DNA from: Sorghum bicolor
Taxonomy: Eukaryota; Streptophyta; Magnoliopsida; Poales; Poaceae
Reading direction: 5' to 3'
DNA length: 64,000 bases
Assembly: GCF_000003195.3 (NCBI RefSeq)
Contig: NC_012873.2
Location: 24,773,317 to 24,837,316 of the forward strand
Shown here: in pieces, positions 1-10,968 of the stretch
Numbering within the stretch: the stretch's first letter is position 1
How the letters are laid out: each line of letters opens with the position of its first letter
Notes under the pieces: model-generated
Told to the model about the DNA's origin: nothing
Database searches by the model: none
What the model saw: only the letters and a program-made list of their open reading frames with translations
Translations under genes and position numbers: made by a program

Positions 1-1444
1 GTAATCACTGAGTTAGGAGGTAATGATATAAACCAGGTGAACGTTGATCCAGACAATGACGATGAGAACAACCGGACTCTCAACTCATCTCTGTTAGCAG
101 CTTCTCCACATTGAATGATAAACCTGTTGACATGTTCCATAGTTGATGTATCATCCTGCCTAGAAAACTTAGTAAAATCCGGCACGTTGTACCGATTTGG
201 GAGCGGGATTAAATCATAAGCGGGAGGATACGGTGTCCGATAAGAGTAAGTGTTGACTTTGGGTTTTATCCCAAATTGGTCTCTCATTACTTCAGCAATC
301 TTATCGGCCCAATAAGCATCGGCATCTTGCCAATGAGGCGGTTGCAGATCTGGGACCTGCTGATATGCTTCCGCGTGTCTATGTGGCGCGCGATCTGCAT
401 GGAACATTAGGTTAATCATCTGGCCACCCACTTGCTGACCGCCAAACTGTGGACCACCAATCTGCTGCCCAAGATTCATCGGCTGGTTGGGCAATCCTTG
501 ATTCTGGAACCCAGGGTAGATTTGGCCTTGTTGGAACCCTGTAGCCTGATGATTCTGCTGGGGCGTTTGTGGAAAGACTTGCTGCCCAGACCATCCACTA
601 TTAGCATTCATTGGCATGGGTCCTGCCGATGACTGGTAATTGGGCATCATCATCGAGTTGACGTACCCTTGCTGAGCCATAAACCTCTGCTGCGTCGGCA
701 TTGAATCTGCCGATGCATTAGGCATCTGGAATATTGGAGCTTGAGAATTCCCAGTGTAAGGCCTTGCAGTAGTGGTTGTAGTATACTGGGGACTCTGATT
801 CATCGGCATATTAGGAGGTGCCAATGCCATAGGAGCGTTGCCTCTCATATCAGCTGCCTGAGATGTGCCAGGTGTCTTCAAGTATTCCGGGGGCATACCG
901 AAACCCCACCAATTAGGAGGAACAGATCCCGACATTGCCGATGCTTGATCGACTCATCTGATGTTGATGGATTAGATGACATCGGCGTTGATTGCGCATT
1001 AGACACTCCTAGCGTGCTTGGAGGAACAGTAGTTTGTGTACCCGCAGCGGCTGTAGCAGCTGATGGAGCTGTGACCACAGGTGATCCTGGTTGATGATGA
1101 GACGGGCCCACATAATTTGGTGGCAACTGTCCTTCCTTAAAAGTTCTAGCCACGGCATTGAAAACCGTATTGGACAGCACACCAGCTTGATTGATCAAGG
1201 CACGGTTAATAGCATTATCAACCATATCTTGAAGTTTACCAGGATTGGCTTCAAAAGTAACCTGCCGAGGCATCGGCAGTGCTTCCTTCTAGATCACTTC
1301 GCCACTCCTGTTTATACTGAAGGCCTTGAGACATTGTTGCTTGTAATCCTCCATAGCCTTCGCAATAGCTTGCTTCTGCTCATCTTTGAGGCTAGCTTCT
1401 GTCACGGGGATGACGTTCTCCAAATCAAAATCGCTAGTCACCAT
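1..1444 (-). pseudogene. Tat-type Ty3/Gypsy gag, 5' part, runs off the window
   Basis: Capsid precursor of a Gypsy retrotransposon, read right to left from a candidate ATG at 1444. After a stop near 1290 come a Thr/Pro/Ala-rich stretch (878-1273) and a long Gln/Gly/Pro/Asn-rich region (about 400-700). The start of the conserved retrotransposon gag domain follows, with YNVPDFTKFS near 170-200 and FTWFISLPPN near 10-40. That order (low-complexity N-terminus, then the FTWF..LPPNS signature) fits large gags of Tat/Retand-like grass elements. The frame is broken by stops and shifts, so it is a dead copy. The rest of gag-pol lies left of position 1. The Gypsy assignment is firm; the Tat lineage is inferred from gag style and from the leader motif beside the LTR. 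Confidence 0.72.
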
Positions 1445-1491
1445 GTCGATTTTGATCTTTGAATCTGTCCCACTGGGCGTGCCAAAAGATG

Positions 1492-2202
1492 TGTTGATGC
1501 AAAAGCTGGATCTACAAATACAAAGGGCTAATACCCGATTCAAACGTTAAGGCGTGCCAGCCGATTTGACCTTACTATCGGCGAAGGTGATAACTCGAAT
1601 ACTTTGGTCCCGACAACAGCGATGCGCCCGGATGCCAAGGCCAAGAGGTATTTACGCGGAACTTGAGAATACGCCGAGCTTAAGTCGACGAACTCCGAAG
1701 AACTCGTAATGAAAAAGGAAAATATGACGAAGTCGTCGAAAAAGTAGATGCTAAAATATGAGTAAAAACTTGTGTTTTATTGATTGATTCGTAGATATCA
1801 ATTACAAAGCCCTAGGGTCTACATTTATACCCTACCCAAAGAGCTACAACCAGACACGACTAGAACTCGAATTCCAAATTAAACGGAATCCGTACACAGA
1901 ATGATTTAAATAACTAAGGAAATCATAAAACTATCCTCCCGTGACAAACTGGGACGCCACCATAGACCAATCGGCAACCTCCAAGTCTTCCTTCCGCGTC
2001 ATAGGCAGACTCTCCATCGGCAAAGGTTAATGCTGGTCATCGGCACAAACACATCACCACCCATGGACTTAGCCACATTCGGCTGCCTTCTCATCGGCAA
2101 CCACCTTCATCGGCAACTCTCCTGCAGACTAATTACTGTTGCCCTATCTTGCCGATCTACACTCTACCGATCCTGGGTACGTGTCCAAAAACGGTGTCAA
2201 CA
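1492..2202 (-). repeat. 5' LTR of the Tat-type Gypsy element
   Basis: On the minus strand the segment starts TGTTGACACCGTTTTTGGAC at 2202 and ends GCATCAACA at 1492, giving TG...CA termini with short inverted ends (TGTTGA/TCAACA). A TATA-like GGTATAAATG lies at about 1822-1831 and AATAAAA, a plausible polyadenylation signal, near 1775-1785. Directly beyond the 3' end is TTTTGGCACGCCCAGTGGGAC (1468-1488), the usual leader motif of such elements; I could not assign its tRNA primer. The element interrupts gag of element A at 2203. The exact 3' LTR edge is less certain than the 5' edge. Confidence 0.7.
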
Positions 2203-3124
2203 CTATGTCAGGTTCCTTGAGATGATGGATTCCTCCTCATTTCTTCTGAGATTGGGTACGTTCTTCATTGCATGTTGAATTTGAGGCCATCTTCTCAATA
2301 AGTGCTTTAGCATCTGAGAGCTTATGTGACAGGAAAGATCGCCCAGCTGCAGTATCAATAGACTCACGGGTACTAGAGATGAGCTCGTGATAGAAAGTCT
2401 ACGTTAACATCCACTCCTCTATCCCATGATGAGGACAGTCTTCTATGTAATTTTGGAATCTTTACCATGCTTCAGTGAATGATTCATCATGTTGTTGTTA
2501 GAAACTTGAAATCTTCCCATGCAGAGCATTAGTCTTGGCTGTAGGATAGAATTCTGCTTGGAAAGCAATCGAGCAAAGGTCCAATGAATTGTGTTTGTCT
2601 TTGTTAGTATAGAACCACTGCTTGGCTTTCCCCAATAATGAGAACAGGAAAAGACAGAGTAAGATAGCTTCCTTTGGTACTCCTCTGATCATGAAGGTGT
2701 TGCAGATCTCTAGAAAGTGTTGTAAGTGTGCACTTGCATCTTCATGAGCTTTTCCATAGAATTGGCTGGCTTGAACTATGGTGATGAGAGCAGGCTAGAG
2801 CTCGAATCCATTCTCCCTAGTGTAGACTGCTGGTCCAGTCTGAAAGTTTGTTGTTGTTGTGGTAGAGAACTCTCATAGTGTCTTCTCAGCGATCTCTTCA
2901 AACATAGGAGCTAGGTTTCCTCCTAACGCTTTTGCTTGTTCTTCTATTTGTCCTTCAAATTCCTCTTCCAATGTTGGAGCTGCCTCCTCTGAAGAGCTAT
3001 CTTGAGCAGCAGAGGGTGTTCTTGATGGTGATTCAAATTTGTCCCTTGCTTCTATTAAGTTCTTCTTCCTAAGGAGTTTCTCCGGATCTTTAGTAAAGTT
3101 TCTCGGAAGAGCAAAACCATTCAT
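2203..3124 (-). pseudogene. Athila element A gag, truncated by the Tat insertion
   Basis: N-terminal and central Gag of an Athila-type Gypsy element. Translation starts at 3124 (MNGFALPRNFTKDPEK) with a Glu-rich N-terminal segment, then a stop near 2873. The conserved capsid core lies at 2498-2692 (IRGVPKEA, LFSLLGKAKQWFY, NALHGKISSF), which is diagnostic of Athila gag. Two further stops follow before homology ends at 2203, where the Tat LTR begins; the remaining gag-pol must lie left of the window. The start is chosen because it is 130 bases downstream of the tRNA-Asp-like primer site in the same orientation. The gene is clearly inactive. Confidence 0.85.
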
Positions 3125-3253
3125 TCATCGCCCTGCATAAGATAAGAAGATAATAAAAAGCAAGGATGTGCCTGTTTGAATAGAAATTGATTGGTAATAT
3201 GACTTTATCCATGCGTATATATGTTATCAATATATCCTAAGTTTATTGTGCCT

Positions 3254-3271
3254 TCCCCGACAATGGCGCCA
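3254..3271 (-). other. Primer-binding site of element A (tRNA-Asp type)
   Basis: Minus-strand TGGCGCCATTGTCGGGGA matches the complement of the plant tRNA-Asp 3' end at 16 of 18 positions. It begins eight bases inside the LTR edge. Athila-group elements use this primer. Confidence 0.75.
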
Positions 3272-3279
3272 AAAATGCT

Positions 3280-4913
3280 TGTTGACATTTACTACCATCA
3301 TCACTAAAAATAGAGATAAACCCTACTCCTAGCAACAACACTAGAAATACATGCTAAATAATTAACTTGTCAAATAGCAACTAGCCACTCAAACATTCCT
3401 AAGCATAAAGTAGGTTGTCATCCATAATTACATTGCTAGGAATTTAATATAGATTCACATGTTCTATTGCAACTAGACCGAGAATAAAAGATATGAATAT
3501 AATTATAAACTAAATGGGTTCTGCAAGCAGACAGATAATTATACCATTGTAGCATTTTACCTAGGGAAGTATCAAGGTTGTCGATTTATATTTATACCAC
3601 TGGGAAGGCTAAGTGTTAAACTATATTCTATTATATTGATAAGAAACTATATAGGATGAATAAATGATATTACCCAAATCGTATAGTCCACTCATAACAG
3701 GCAGAGGTCACAACATAAATATAGATAAAGAATAATAGTAGCATAATCATCAAGTATCATAATTAAAGATAATCATCAGAGCATCTACTAGTCATAATAA
3801 TAGTTAGCTAATGGATAAACTAGGGAGTTGAATCTAAGGTATTCTATAACTACGCCTATGAATAACTCTAATTAGTGCAATTACCTCTAGAAATCATCGT
3901 TAAGTAAACCCTATTTCATAATTACATGTAAAGAGATGAGGGTTTTAAGACACAAGGGTCACCACCTTCGTGACCGCGCCCATGCTTTCCCTACGTACGG
4001 GGGATGGACTATAGAGGAACCAACGCAACTGTCACCTATGCAGAGTACCACATGACCCGGCACATCAAGGTGCACTCATAGACAAACAAGATATCTAGAC
4101 ACCACGTCTACATATTGTCTATCATCTACCCAACAATCGATTAGGTAAATGCTATATGAGCAATTATATGAATTCAATAAGATCAAACCAACTATCCTAG
4201 ACATATAATCAAAGTAGACAATGACTAATGCAATTAAGAACATATGAATCTATTAAGAATAAAGTCTCCCTAATATACAAATGAATACTGTAAAGTAAGA
4301 ACTAGATCTATTACCGAACTCTTGCGCTCCAGACCGACGCCAGAGGCTCCAGATCTCGATGAAGAACTAGATCTCCTCTACTTCTAATCTAACAAGAACT
4401 ATGAACTAGAAGGCTCTTGATGAACTTGAAGGCGCTTGATGCTTGATAGCTTGAGGCCTTGATGAACTGGTTGATTGAGGATTGATTGTCTCCAGGGGGT
4501 CTACCCATGTATTTATAGTTCGGTGTGATGCGCGTGCGCCGTAGGATCAAACTGACTTAACCAAGGGCTGAGAAGACTCCTCAAAGGCGGTGGAGGAAGC
4601 TTCTAGAAGAGGGGGCCGAAACCCTAGAGGGGGGCGCCGGCCGGCCCCACCTGGCAGCTACCAGGCCCCCCATTGCTCCAGGTGGCTTCTTGATCCTACC
4701 TGAGTCTTCTCGCGATGTTTCCCATGGCAAATATGTTTTCGTGTTTATTTTGCACTAGAGTCCCTTTTTTCAGCTTTCCTGAAATTCACCCTGGAAAACA
4801 CAAAATATACAAAACTTGTGGAAATTGTTAGTTTAAACCCTATACTAATGTGTATTCATGTTCTTCTTCAGGTTTAAAGTTGTAATAAAAGTTGACATTA
4901 TTAACCGTCAACA
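3280..4913 (-). repeat. 5' LTR of Athila element A, 1634 bp
   Basis: Minus strand starts TGTTGACGGTTAATAATG at 4913 and ends AAATGTCAACA at 3280, immediately next to the primer site. The general layout matches the 3' LTR of element B (9384-10968): the start sequence, an AGGGTTTAAAC-like motif about 75 bases in, then an AACAATTTCCACAAGTTTT motif. U3 contains a GC-rich stretch (4600-4690). No gene is present. Only this LTR of A is in the window, so its insertion age cannot be read. Confidence 0.82.
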
Positions 4914-4996
4914 CCTATTTCTACTGAGTGCTTGCAAATAGGTCCTATTTTATGTTAAGTGGATGGTTAAAATTAGGTGTTATCTACCGTCAACAT
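4914..4996 (-). other. Short fragment ending in a second Athila-like LTR start
   Basis: The 83 bases between the LTR of A and the coding remnant of B end with another CCGTCAACA (4988-4996), that is, a second minus-strand TGTTGACGGT. It may be the 5' tip of an older LTR into which A inserted, or a duplication at the edge of A. No coding content is seen. Confidence 0.4.
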
Positions 4997-5594
4997 ACGC
5001 CAAATACATCAGAGACATTCTCAACAAGAAGAGACCATTGCCATCCACTGAAGTAATCAAGCTCACAGAAGAGTGCAGTGCGGCCATCCTCAACAAGTTT
5101 CCATAAAAGAAAAAAGATCTAGGATGTCTGACCATCGAATGTACAATTACAGGTAAACATTTCAACCATGCACTCTGTGACCCTAGAGCAAGTGTCAGTG
5201 TGATGCCTGCCTCTGTCTACTACAAGCTTAATCACCCTGCACTTGAGCCAACATCAATGTGTCTTCAGCTGGCCGATCAATCAGTCTAATATCCATTGGG
5301 CATCGACAAAATATTCTAGTCAAGATAAGAGACTTCTTTGTGCTAGTAGATTTTGTATTACTGGATATGCATCTAGACTCAAGAATGTCACTCATTCTTG
5401 GGAGACCATTCTTGAGCAGTGCTAATGCACACATTGATGTCGGGAAAGGATCTATCAAATTCACCATCAACGTTCAAGAAGAGCAATTCACATTCAAGCC
5501 AAAACAAGAGCTCAACTCTTCTGCGAAGATGGTAGATCAAGATAAGCTTGAAGTATCACCAGAGTTACCCACTCTAGAACCATCAGCAGAATAA
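4997..5594 (+). pseudogene. Athila element B aspartic protease domain
   Basis: Retropepsin part of an Athila Gag-Pol. The frame opens in coding sequence (YAKYIRDILNKKRPLPSTE) and shows the protease segment ALCDPRASVSVMPASVYY near 5170-5225. A C-terminal flap region with SLILGRPFLSSANAHIDV follows near 5390-5440. The catalytic Asp is present, but the Gly after it reads as Pro-Arg (D-P-R-A), so the active site is probably lost. In-frame stops occur at about 5104 and 5287. The reading frame closes at a TAA at 5592 and goes straight into the spacer normally found after pol, so RT, RNase H and integrase are absent. Upstream gag and the 5' LTR are lost at the junction with A. Confidence 0.82.
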
Positions 5595-6270
5595 ATAATT
5601 TGGAAGGTCCAGTTCGAAAGACTCTAAACTTCGAACTCTTGCTGGGAGGTAACTCGGTATTTAACTCTACTTACTTATTAAGTTTATATATATAGCACTA
5701 CATTATAAAATTCTACATCCCATATAAATATTTTTTTCTAGTGTGTAACAACCCGTTAAAAATATTTATTGTGGTGGCATAAAAAGATTGATTTAGTTTA
5801 TACATTTATTCTTAGCTTATTTTCATTTTTAATTCTTGCATATATTTTTTATATTTCTTACATGGGGGTCCACCACCATGGTTCCAACATGTCATAGACC
5901 TCACCTAACATACATCACATCACCACCTACTCTCCTCCACTCACCCTCCTCTTTTCCACTAGCCAAGTCCACCAAACTTCCACTTACTTTGCTTAGGATT
6001 GAAGCAAAGATAGCAGCCACAAAATTTGAGTGGAGGAGCAGCCAGCACATTGGCGGCCGCCGCACCTTCTTTGGATTCATAGAGAAATTAGTGGAAGTGT
6101 TGTACAACTAGGAATTAGGAAATCTAAAATCAAGGGGAGGTTCAGTTGAAATTCAAACTAGCAACTAGACTTAAACTTGAAAGAACGGCTAACCCCTAGA
6201 CGGCTGACCACTAACCTTTGACCAACCCCTTGCACTAGTGTTGTTTTTGTTTGTAAGCATTTGTTGCAGG
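5595..6270 (+). other. Post-pol spacer of element B
   Basis: Non-coding. It opens with the Athila post-pol motif (GGTCCAGTTCGAAAGACTCTA, then GGGAGGTAACTCGGTATTT) and contains the TTGTGGTGGCATAAAAAG block shared with D, F, H and L. The stretch before the next ORF is TTTGTTTGTAAGCATTTGTTGCAG, a pyrimidine-rich run ending in CAG directly before GATG, which could act as a splice acceptor. A 91-codon open frame (5836-6111) has no recognisable product. Confidence 0.6.
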
Positions 6271-7779
6271 ATGAAGAGCTGGGCAAAGGGAATCACCAAC
6301 AAGGTCGTGGGAAGGACCACAAGGAGCTCATCCCAGTATGCCTTGGCAAGGGCCAGCTCTCACATGAGCACCGATCCTCCCGCTGACCCTCAACCACCAT
6401 CTTCCTCAACTGCACATCAAAGGGTTCTCCTCATGGAAACTCACCTTGCAGAGCAGGAGGTTTGTCCACACACTAGTCTTCGATGATGTGTTCCTCAGTG
6501 AAACAGGTATGGCAACTAAATTCGATACTATTTTCCAGTTTGTTGGTTGGAGTTCTTTCACATCTATCACTGAGTTAGGGTCCAAGCTTTTAACCATATA
6601 ATTTATGTGCATCCTTCGACTCACCTAGACAGGACTTTATTTTAGATTGTTTACCCATGATTTTTGTTTAAAATGGAGAGTTCTTAGTGATCTCTTAGGC
6701 TTTCCTTCAAATGCACGTTTAGATTTAACAGAAATCTTAAAAGATTTTGACACCCATAAATTTTGGGTTGAAACTTCTAAAGAGCCTCTCTTCCATGGCA
6801 ATCGTACTCGGGACATAGAGCACCCTACACAGGTTCTTGCGTAAGTGGTTAGGATTAGCTTTCTTCACTAGAGATGTTGCTAGTAAAATTAGAGCCATAG
6901 ATTTACAATTAATTTATGCAGCGGTTAAGAAAATAAAGGTGTCACCTGTCCATGCTTTAGTAGATCACTGGTGAAGCATTCCTAATTATAAAGAAGGAGA
7001 TGTAGCAATTTGTTCCTTTGTTACTCGTTTATCTTTTAAGCTTAAAAATTACTTGAAGGTGCCTCTTTGGATTTTACTGATACACATAGACAAATTTATG
7101 GATATGAACATTTTAATCATGCGCACCTTATACAAAAAATAAAAGGGGATCTATACATGACATATGGGGACGCCAAGCTATGGTTACCTAACCTAGAGAT
7201 GACAATGTATTCTATCCAAAATCTGCACATTGAGTTTCAGGCATGACAAGTGAACAGGAGAGGAGCTCAGGGAGAGACTTCTGAAAGGGCACCTTAGAGG
7301 ATAGCCTTTGAGAGGTTTGCTCGTCAACACGAGGCAATCTGGCTCTACGCTAACCCTACTCATGAAACACCGACGCACACCAGCTATGATGAATGGCAGG
7401 CATGGCAGCGCCGCGCATTGAATCCTAGGATGTATCCTTTGTTCCATCCTGCCTACCAGCATTCATCCTCATAGGGGAAGGTCCCTCAAATGAAGCACCA
7501 AGGCATTCATTCAATACCTATAGAGAAAGGACAGAAGATGAGGAACAAGGCTTTGAGCAAGGATGAAGGTTTGATGCTTCTGGGTTCTTCTATACCGACC
7601 AGCACTACAATGAACAAATGGCATTCGAAAACTATGTCCACACCTCTCTTGCTCACAATGAGCAGAATTGGAATAACCAGCGTCAATGGAACCAAATCAC
7701 CACTCAGACGTTGGCCTCTATTCAAGAAGGGCAAGACCAAGCCAACAACACTCTAAGTGACATCTTCGCGTTCCTATAG
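6271..7779 (+). pseudogene. Athila env-position ORF (ATHILA ORF-1-like)
   Basis: The ORF that follows pol in Athila elements, sometimes called env-like and related to the ATHILA ORF-1 family; its function is not established. It starts MKSWAKGITNKVV at 6271. The conserved core is at 6647-7230 (CLKWRVLSDLLGFPSNARL, LTEILKDFDTHKFWVE, then YMTYGDAKLWLPN and YSIQNLHIEFQ in further frames). A Gln/Asn-rich C-terminal segment, likely coiled coil, ends with TLSDIFAFL and a TAG at 7777. Several stops and shifts (about 6482, 6844, 6973, 7245) make it non-functional. I see no signal peptide or transmembrane segment. Its retention although RT and integrase are missing is unusual. Confidence 0.75.
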
Positions 7780-9383
7780 ATCCTCAAAGAAGACTAGCTT
7801 GGGGGAGGACCCCCATTATCAAGGTATATTTTCTTTTTCCCTACATTTTGATTTATTTCCTTTCTCTTAAATAAATATTTAATTTGTTTAAGTTTGAGTT
7901 TGCTTAAAAATCAAAACCAAATAATAAGAGTGTGTAATATAAGTTTGCTTTATTTTTATGTTAAGTTTGCTATAAATAAAATATGGAGAGATGAAGAAGG
8001 CATGATGGAAATGATGAATAGTTGCTCTACCTTAATTCTTTTCAAGTACCTAGTTTTAAATTTCTATTCTCCCAGGGATTAGATACACTGTTAGACAACT
8101 GAATTTACTCTACTCTTTAAACCTGTAGGAGCATATGCTTAAACTAAGTCTAGGTAGTTGATGGATATGATATGATATAGTTTGAGCTGTTGTTTATTAT
8201 GTTCCTAGTGCTACTAAATTCTGGAGAATTATTTTATGAAAATTAAAATGATTCATGATGACTTCTATGTATGATAGAGAGTATAAAATTCCTACCACAA
8301 CCATATTTATTCAGAATAGGAAGCCTCCACATATATGTAGGGCTTTGTGTTTGCTCGAGCTGTGTTGACCCTTAGGAACTCGTCAGGTGACTAATCCCGG
8401 TATCACGAGCAACCATGTTCACCCTTTTGCTGCTTCTACTCTAGAAATACGCACCACATAAATATTCCATTTTCACCTATCCAAAAATGTTCCACTCTTA
8501 CAATGAGAGTGAACACCAAAAATATTCCCCTTCCTTATTTGCTAGCCAATTATCTTATGTTCAATGCTCTAGGTTTTATCTCTTATTCCTCTACAAAATA
8601 TTTATTAAAAAAAATTGATGGGCTGCAAGAAAATTATTGGACAAAAGTTCCATAAAAGAAAAAAAAGAAAGAAAGATTTATGAGCCCAAGTTGATTACCA
8701 ATTTTTCAAGTTCAAAGTTAGAGGAATCATTCCAAGTAAAGGAGCATTAGAATTATTTTGCACCCATTCCCTTTCCACAAATATTCTCTAGTTTAGCATA
8801 AACTTATAAAACCACACATGCACAAAACGGTTGGTTATGTGGTGAGTTTATTTGAATCCATGGTTCGATCAGACCCAATGCATTAGCTACCTCCACACCT
8901 ATGAGGTCCACATAAGCTTTATTAGATATAGGGTGAGAGAGAGTGAAGGCTATATAAATGTCTTGTGCCATAAATACTAGATGTTTTGAGATCAAGAGAA
9001 AAGGCATCACTCCTTTCAATGCCTTAGAGAGGATCCAAACATACCACATAATGAGAGACTTGAAAGGATCATACTAAAGAACTATGAGTTTTATTTTGAA
9101 AATTATAAAAACTCTAGGACAGGTAGAACAATGGAGCATGAGACAATAGTGCATGACATAATTGTTCTATCTTTCAACTTCTCAAGACCCAAGTATAGGT
9201 AAAAGTCCCATGGTTGGAAGAAATATGAGTAAGTTTGGAAGTTATGATAGTTCACTCTAGTATAGGGATGAGTTCTTATTTAAAGCATGTGTACTTGTGA
9301 GGTGTGAAAGCATTGTAGCAACTCCTGATCCATGCTTTGTAGCTATTTGCTTAGGGACGAGCAAAAGCTAGCTTGTGGGAGTT
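7780..9383 (+). other. 3' spacer of element B, including two polypurine-like motifs
   Basis: AT-rich non-coding sequence between the env-position ORF and the 3' LTR. It begins with AGCTTGGGGGAGGACCCCCA (7796-7815), an internal copy of the polypurine motif that can fold on itself. It ends with AAGCTAGCTTGTGGGAGTT (9365-9383), the 3' polypurine tract with one G replaced by T. The same layout is seen in D, F, H and L. No gene is seen. Confidence 0.6.
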
Positions 9384-10968
9384 TGTTCACGGTTGTTAAC
9401 CATCAAAATTATATGTCAACCAAGGAGAACAAAGGGGATAAAACGTAAACATCACCATAGACTTAGGGTTTTTATTGACAATTTTCACGAGTTTTGGTGA
9501 TTGTCTGTTTCTATAGGGGGTTATCGGAATAATAACAAGAGGAGGTCCACATGTTGGATTTACATAGAGAGACGACCCAAATGTCAACTCTAGAAGACTC
9601 CAGAAGACTCGGGAAGGTGTGCCTTGAAAGCTGGGGCCCACCTGCCATAAGGCAGGCGTAGGCGCCCAGGGGGATAGGGGCGGTTGCCCAGGGGCAAGAA
9701 CCAATCAGGTTTTGTCTCCATTGACTTTGAGGATTAATCTTAAGCGCACGTTCAAGTCAGTTTGATCCAAGGGCTATGGTTCTTCCTAGGGGGAGGAAAG
9801 ATTAGTACCACACCACGAGTTGAAGGAAGAGGAGGGGTCAGATGCCCCCAATAAATACAAGCCTACCCCTTAGAGGAGAGCTCAGAATTGAGAGAGAAAA
9901 ACAGAACTATATTTTTATTCTCAACTGAGAATTAGAGGGAGCCATTAGAGCTAGGAATTAGAGATAGATTAGCTACTCCTAATCTTTGTCTTCTACATAG
10001 TATTAGATTAGAGAGAGAAGAAGAGTCGGGTGCCTGTGCTAGTAATTTCTGAAACTTCGTCATCAGAGATTGTTGTTATCTTTTATCTCTCTTTTGACTT
10101 TATTCAAAATATCATTATGTTTCTATTTATTATGTTCCTAGTTTATTCTAGTGCTACATTTGATATGGTTATGATTGATAATGAGTTCATGTATATGTTT
10201 ACAAAGCGCTTAGCCCTCTTCGCGGGAGAGTTAGGTGATAGATGTCATGTAAGCATGGTGCTTAGATGTTGTTTATCTGCAATTAGACCCTATTGGTCAG
10301 GTTGCATGGTAGATCACGGAAGTGACAGTTCCATTGAGTCCATTGTATTCCATCCCCCATTGGTAGGACAAGTAGAACCGCGGTTGCATAGGAAGTCCAG
10401 CTCTATCTTGGCTTTTTATAGCAATGTTGCTTATACATAAATGAAGAGTCTTTTGTGCTATATATCATAGTGTAGCATTAGAGTAGATGAATGACTTGAT
10501 AAATTAGAACTACATAGGATTTTCTATCTCTTGAACTAATCGGATGTCTACGTAATATTAAGCTAAATAGTCTATATCTAGTCTCTATATTCCCTGGGCT
10601 TCTATATTATATATATATATATATCATATATCTATGGTTTGCCCTCCTGCCGAGTATGTGACTATGCAACCCAATCACTCATAAGCGGTCATGTTTTGCA
10701 AGTTGATCTCAATGTCTAAGACCTTAGTTCTTTCCCTTGAGCTAAATATAAATAATGATACCTGGAATACTTCCCAGTGTGATGCAGATCTTATATTTAT
10801 TTTATCTGTACGCTTGCAGATCTTATATTTATTTTATAAGATCATGGTATTTAATCTGTACGCTTGCAGATCTTATATTTATTTTATTAGTGGACAGTTT
10901 TTATACCACACTTTCAGTGCCATGCTAGGGATGACAACTTAGCTTATGTGGTGTTAGAAGTGTCAACA
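9384..10968 (+). repeat. 3' LTR of Athila element B, 1585 bp
   Basis: Starts TGTTCACGGTTGTTAACC after a decayed polypurine tract and ends GAAGTGTCAACA at 10968. The next base resumes the Copia protease frame of C1. A TATA-like AATAAATACAAG lies near 9850. The LTR contains a three-copy tandem repeat (10783-10886) and an AT dinucleotide run (about 10604-10622). The 5' LTR of B is not in the window. Confidence 0.8.
10783..10886 (+). repeat. Three-copy tandem repeat in the LTR of B
   Basis: Three copies of a unit with core GCAGATCTTATATTTATTTTAT; the second and third are preceded by TCTGTACGCTT. Copies 2 and 3 are separated by a short insertion (AAGATCATGGTATTTAA). Not seen in the other LTRs here. 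Confidence 0.8.

Noticed and set aside
5836..6111. 91-codon plus-strand ORF in element B
   Set aside because: It sits in the post-pol spacer, lacks any motif, and a minus-strand frame of similar length overlaps it.
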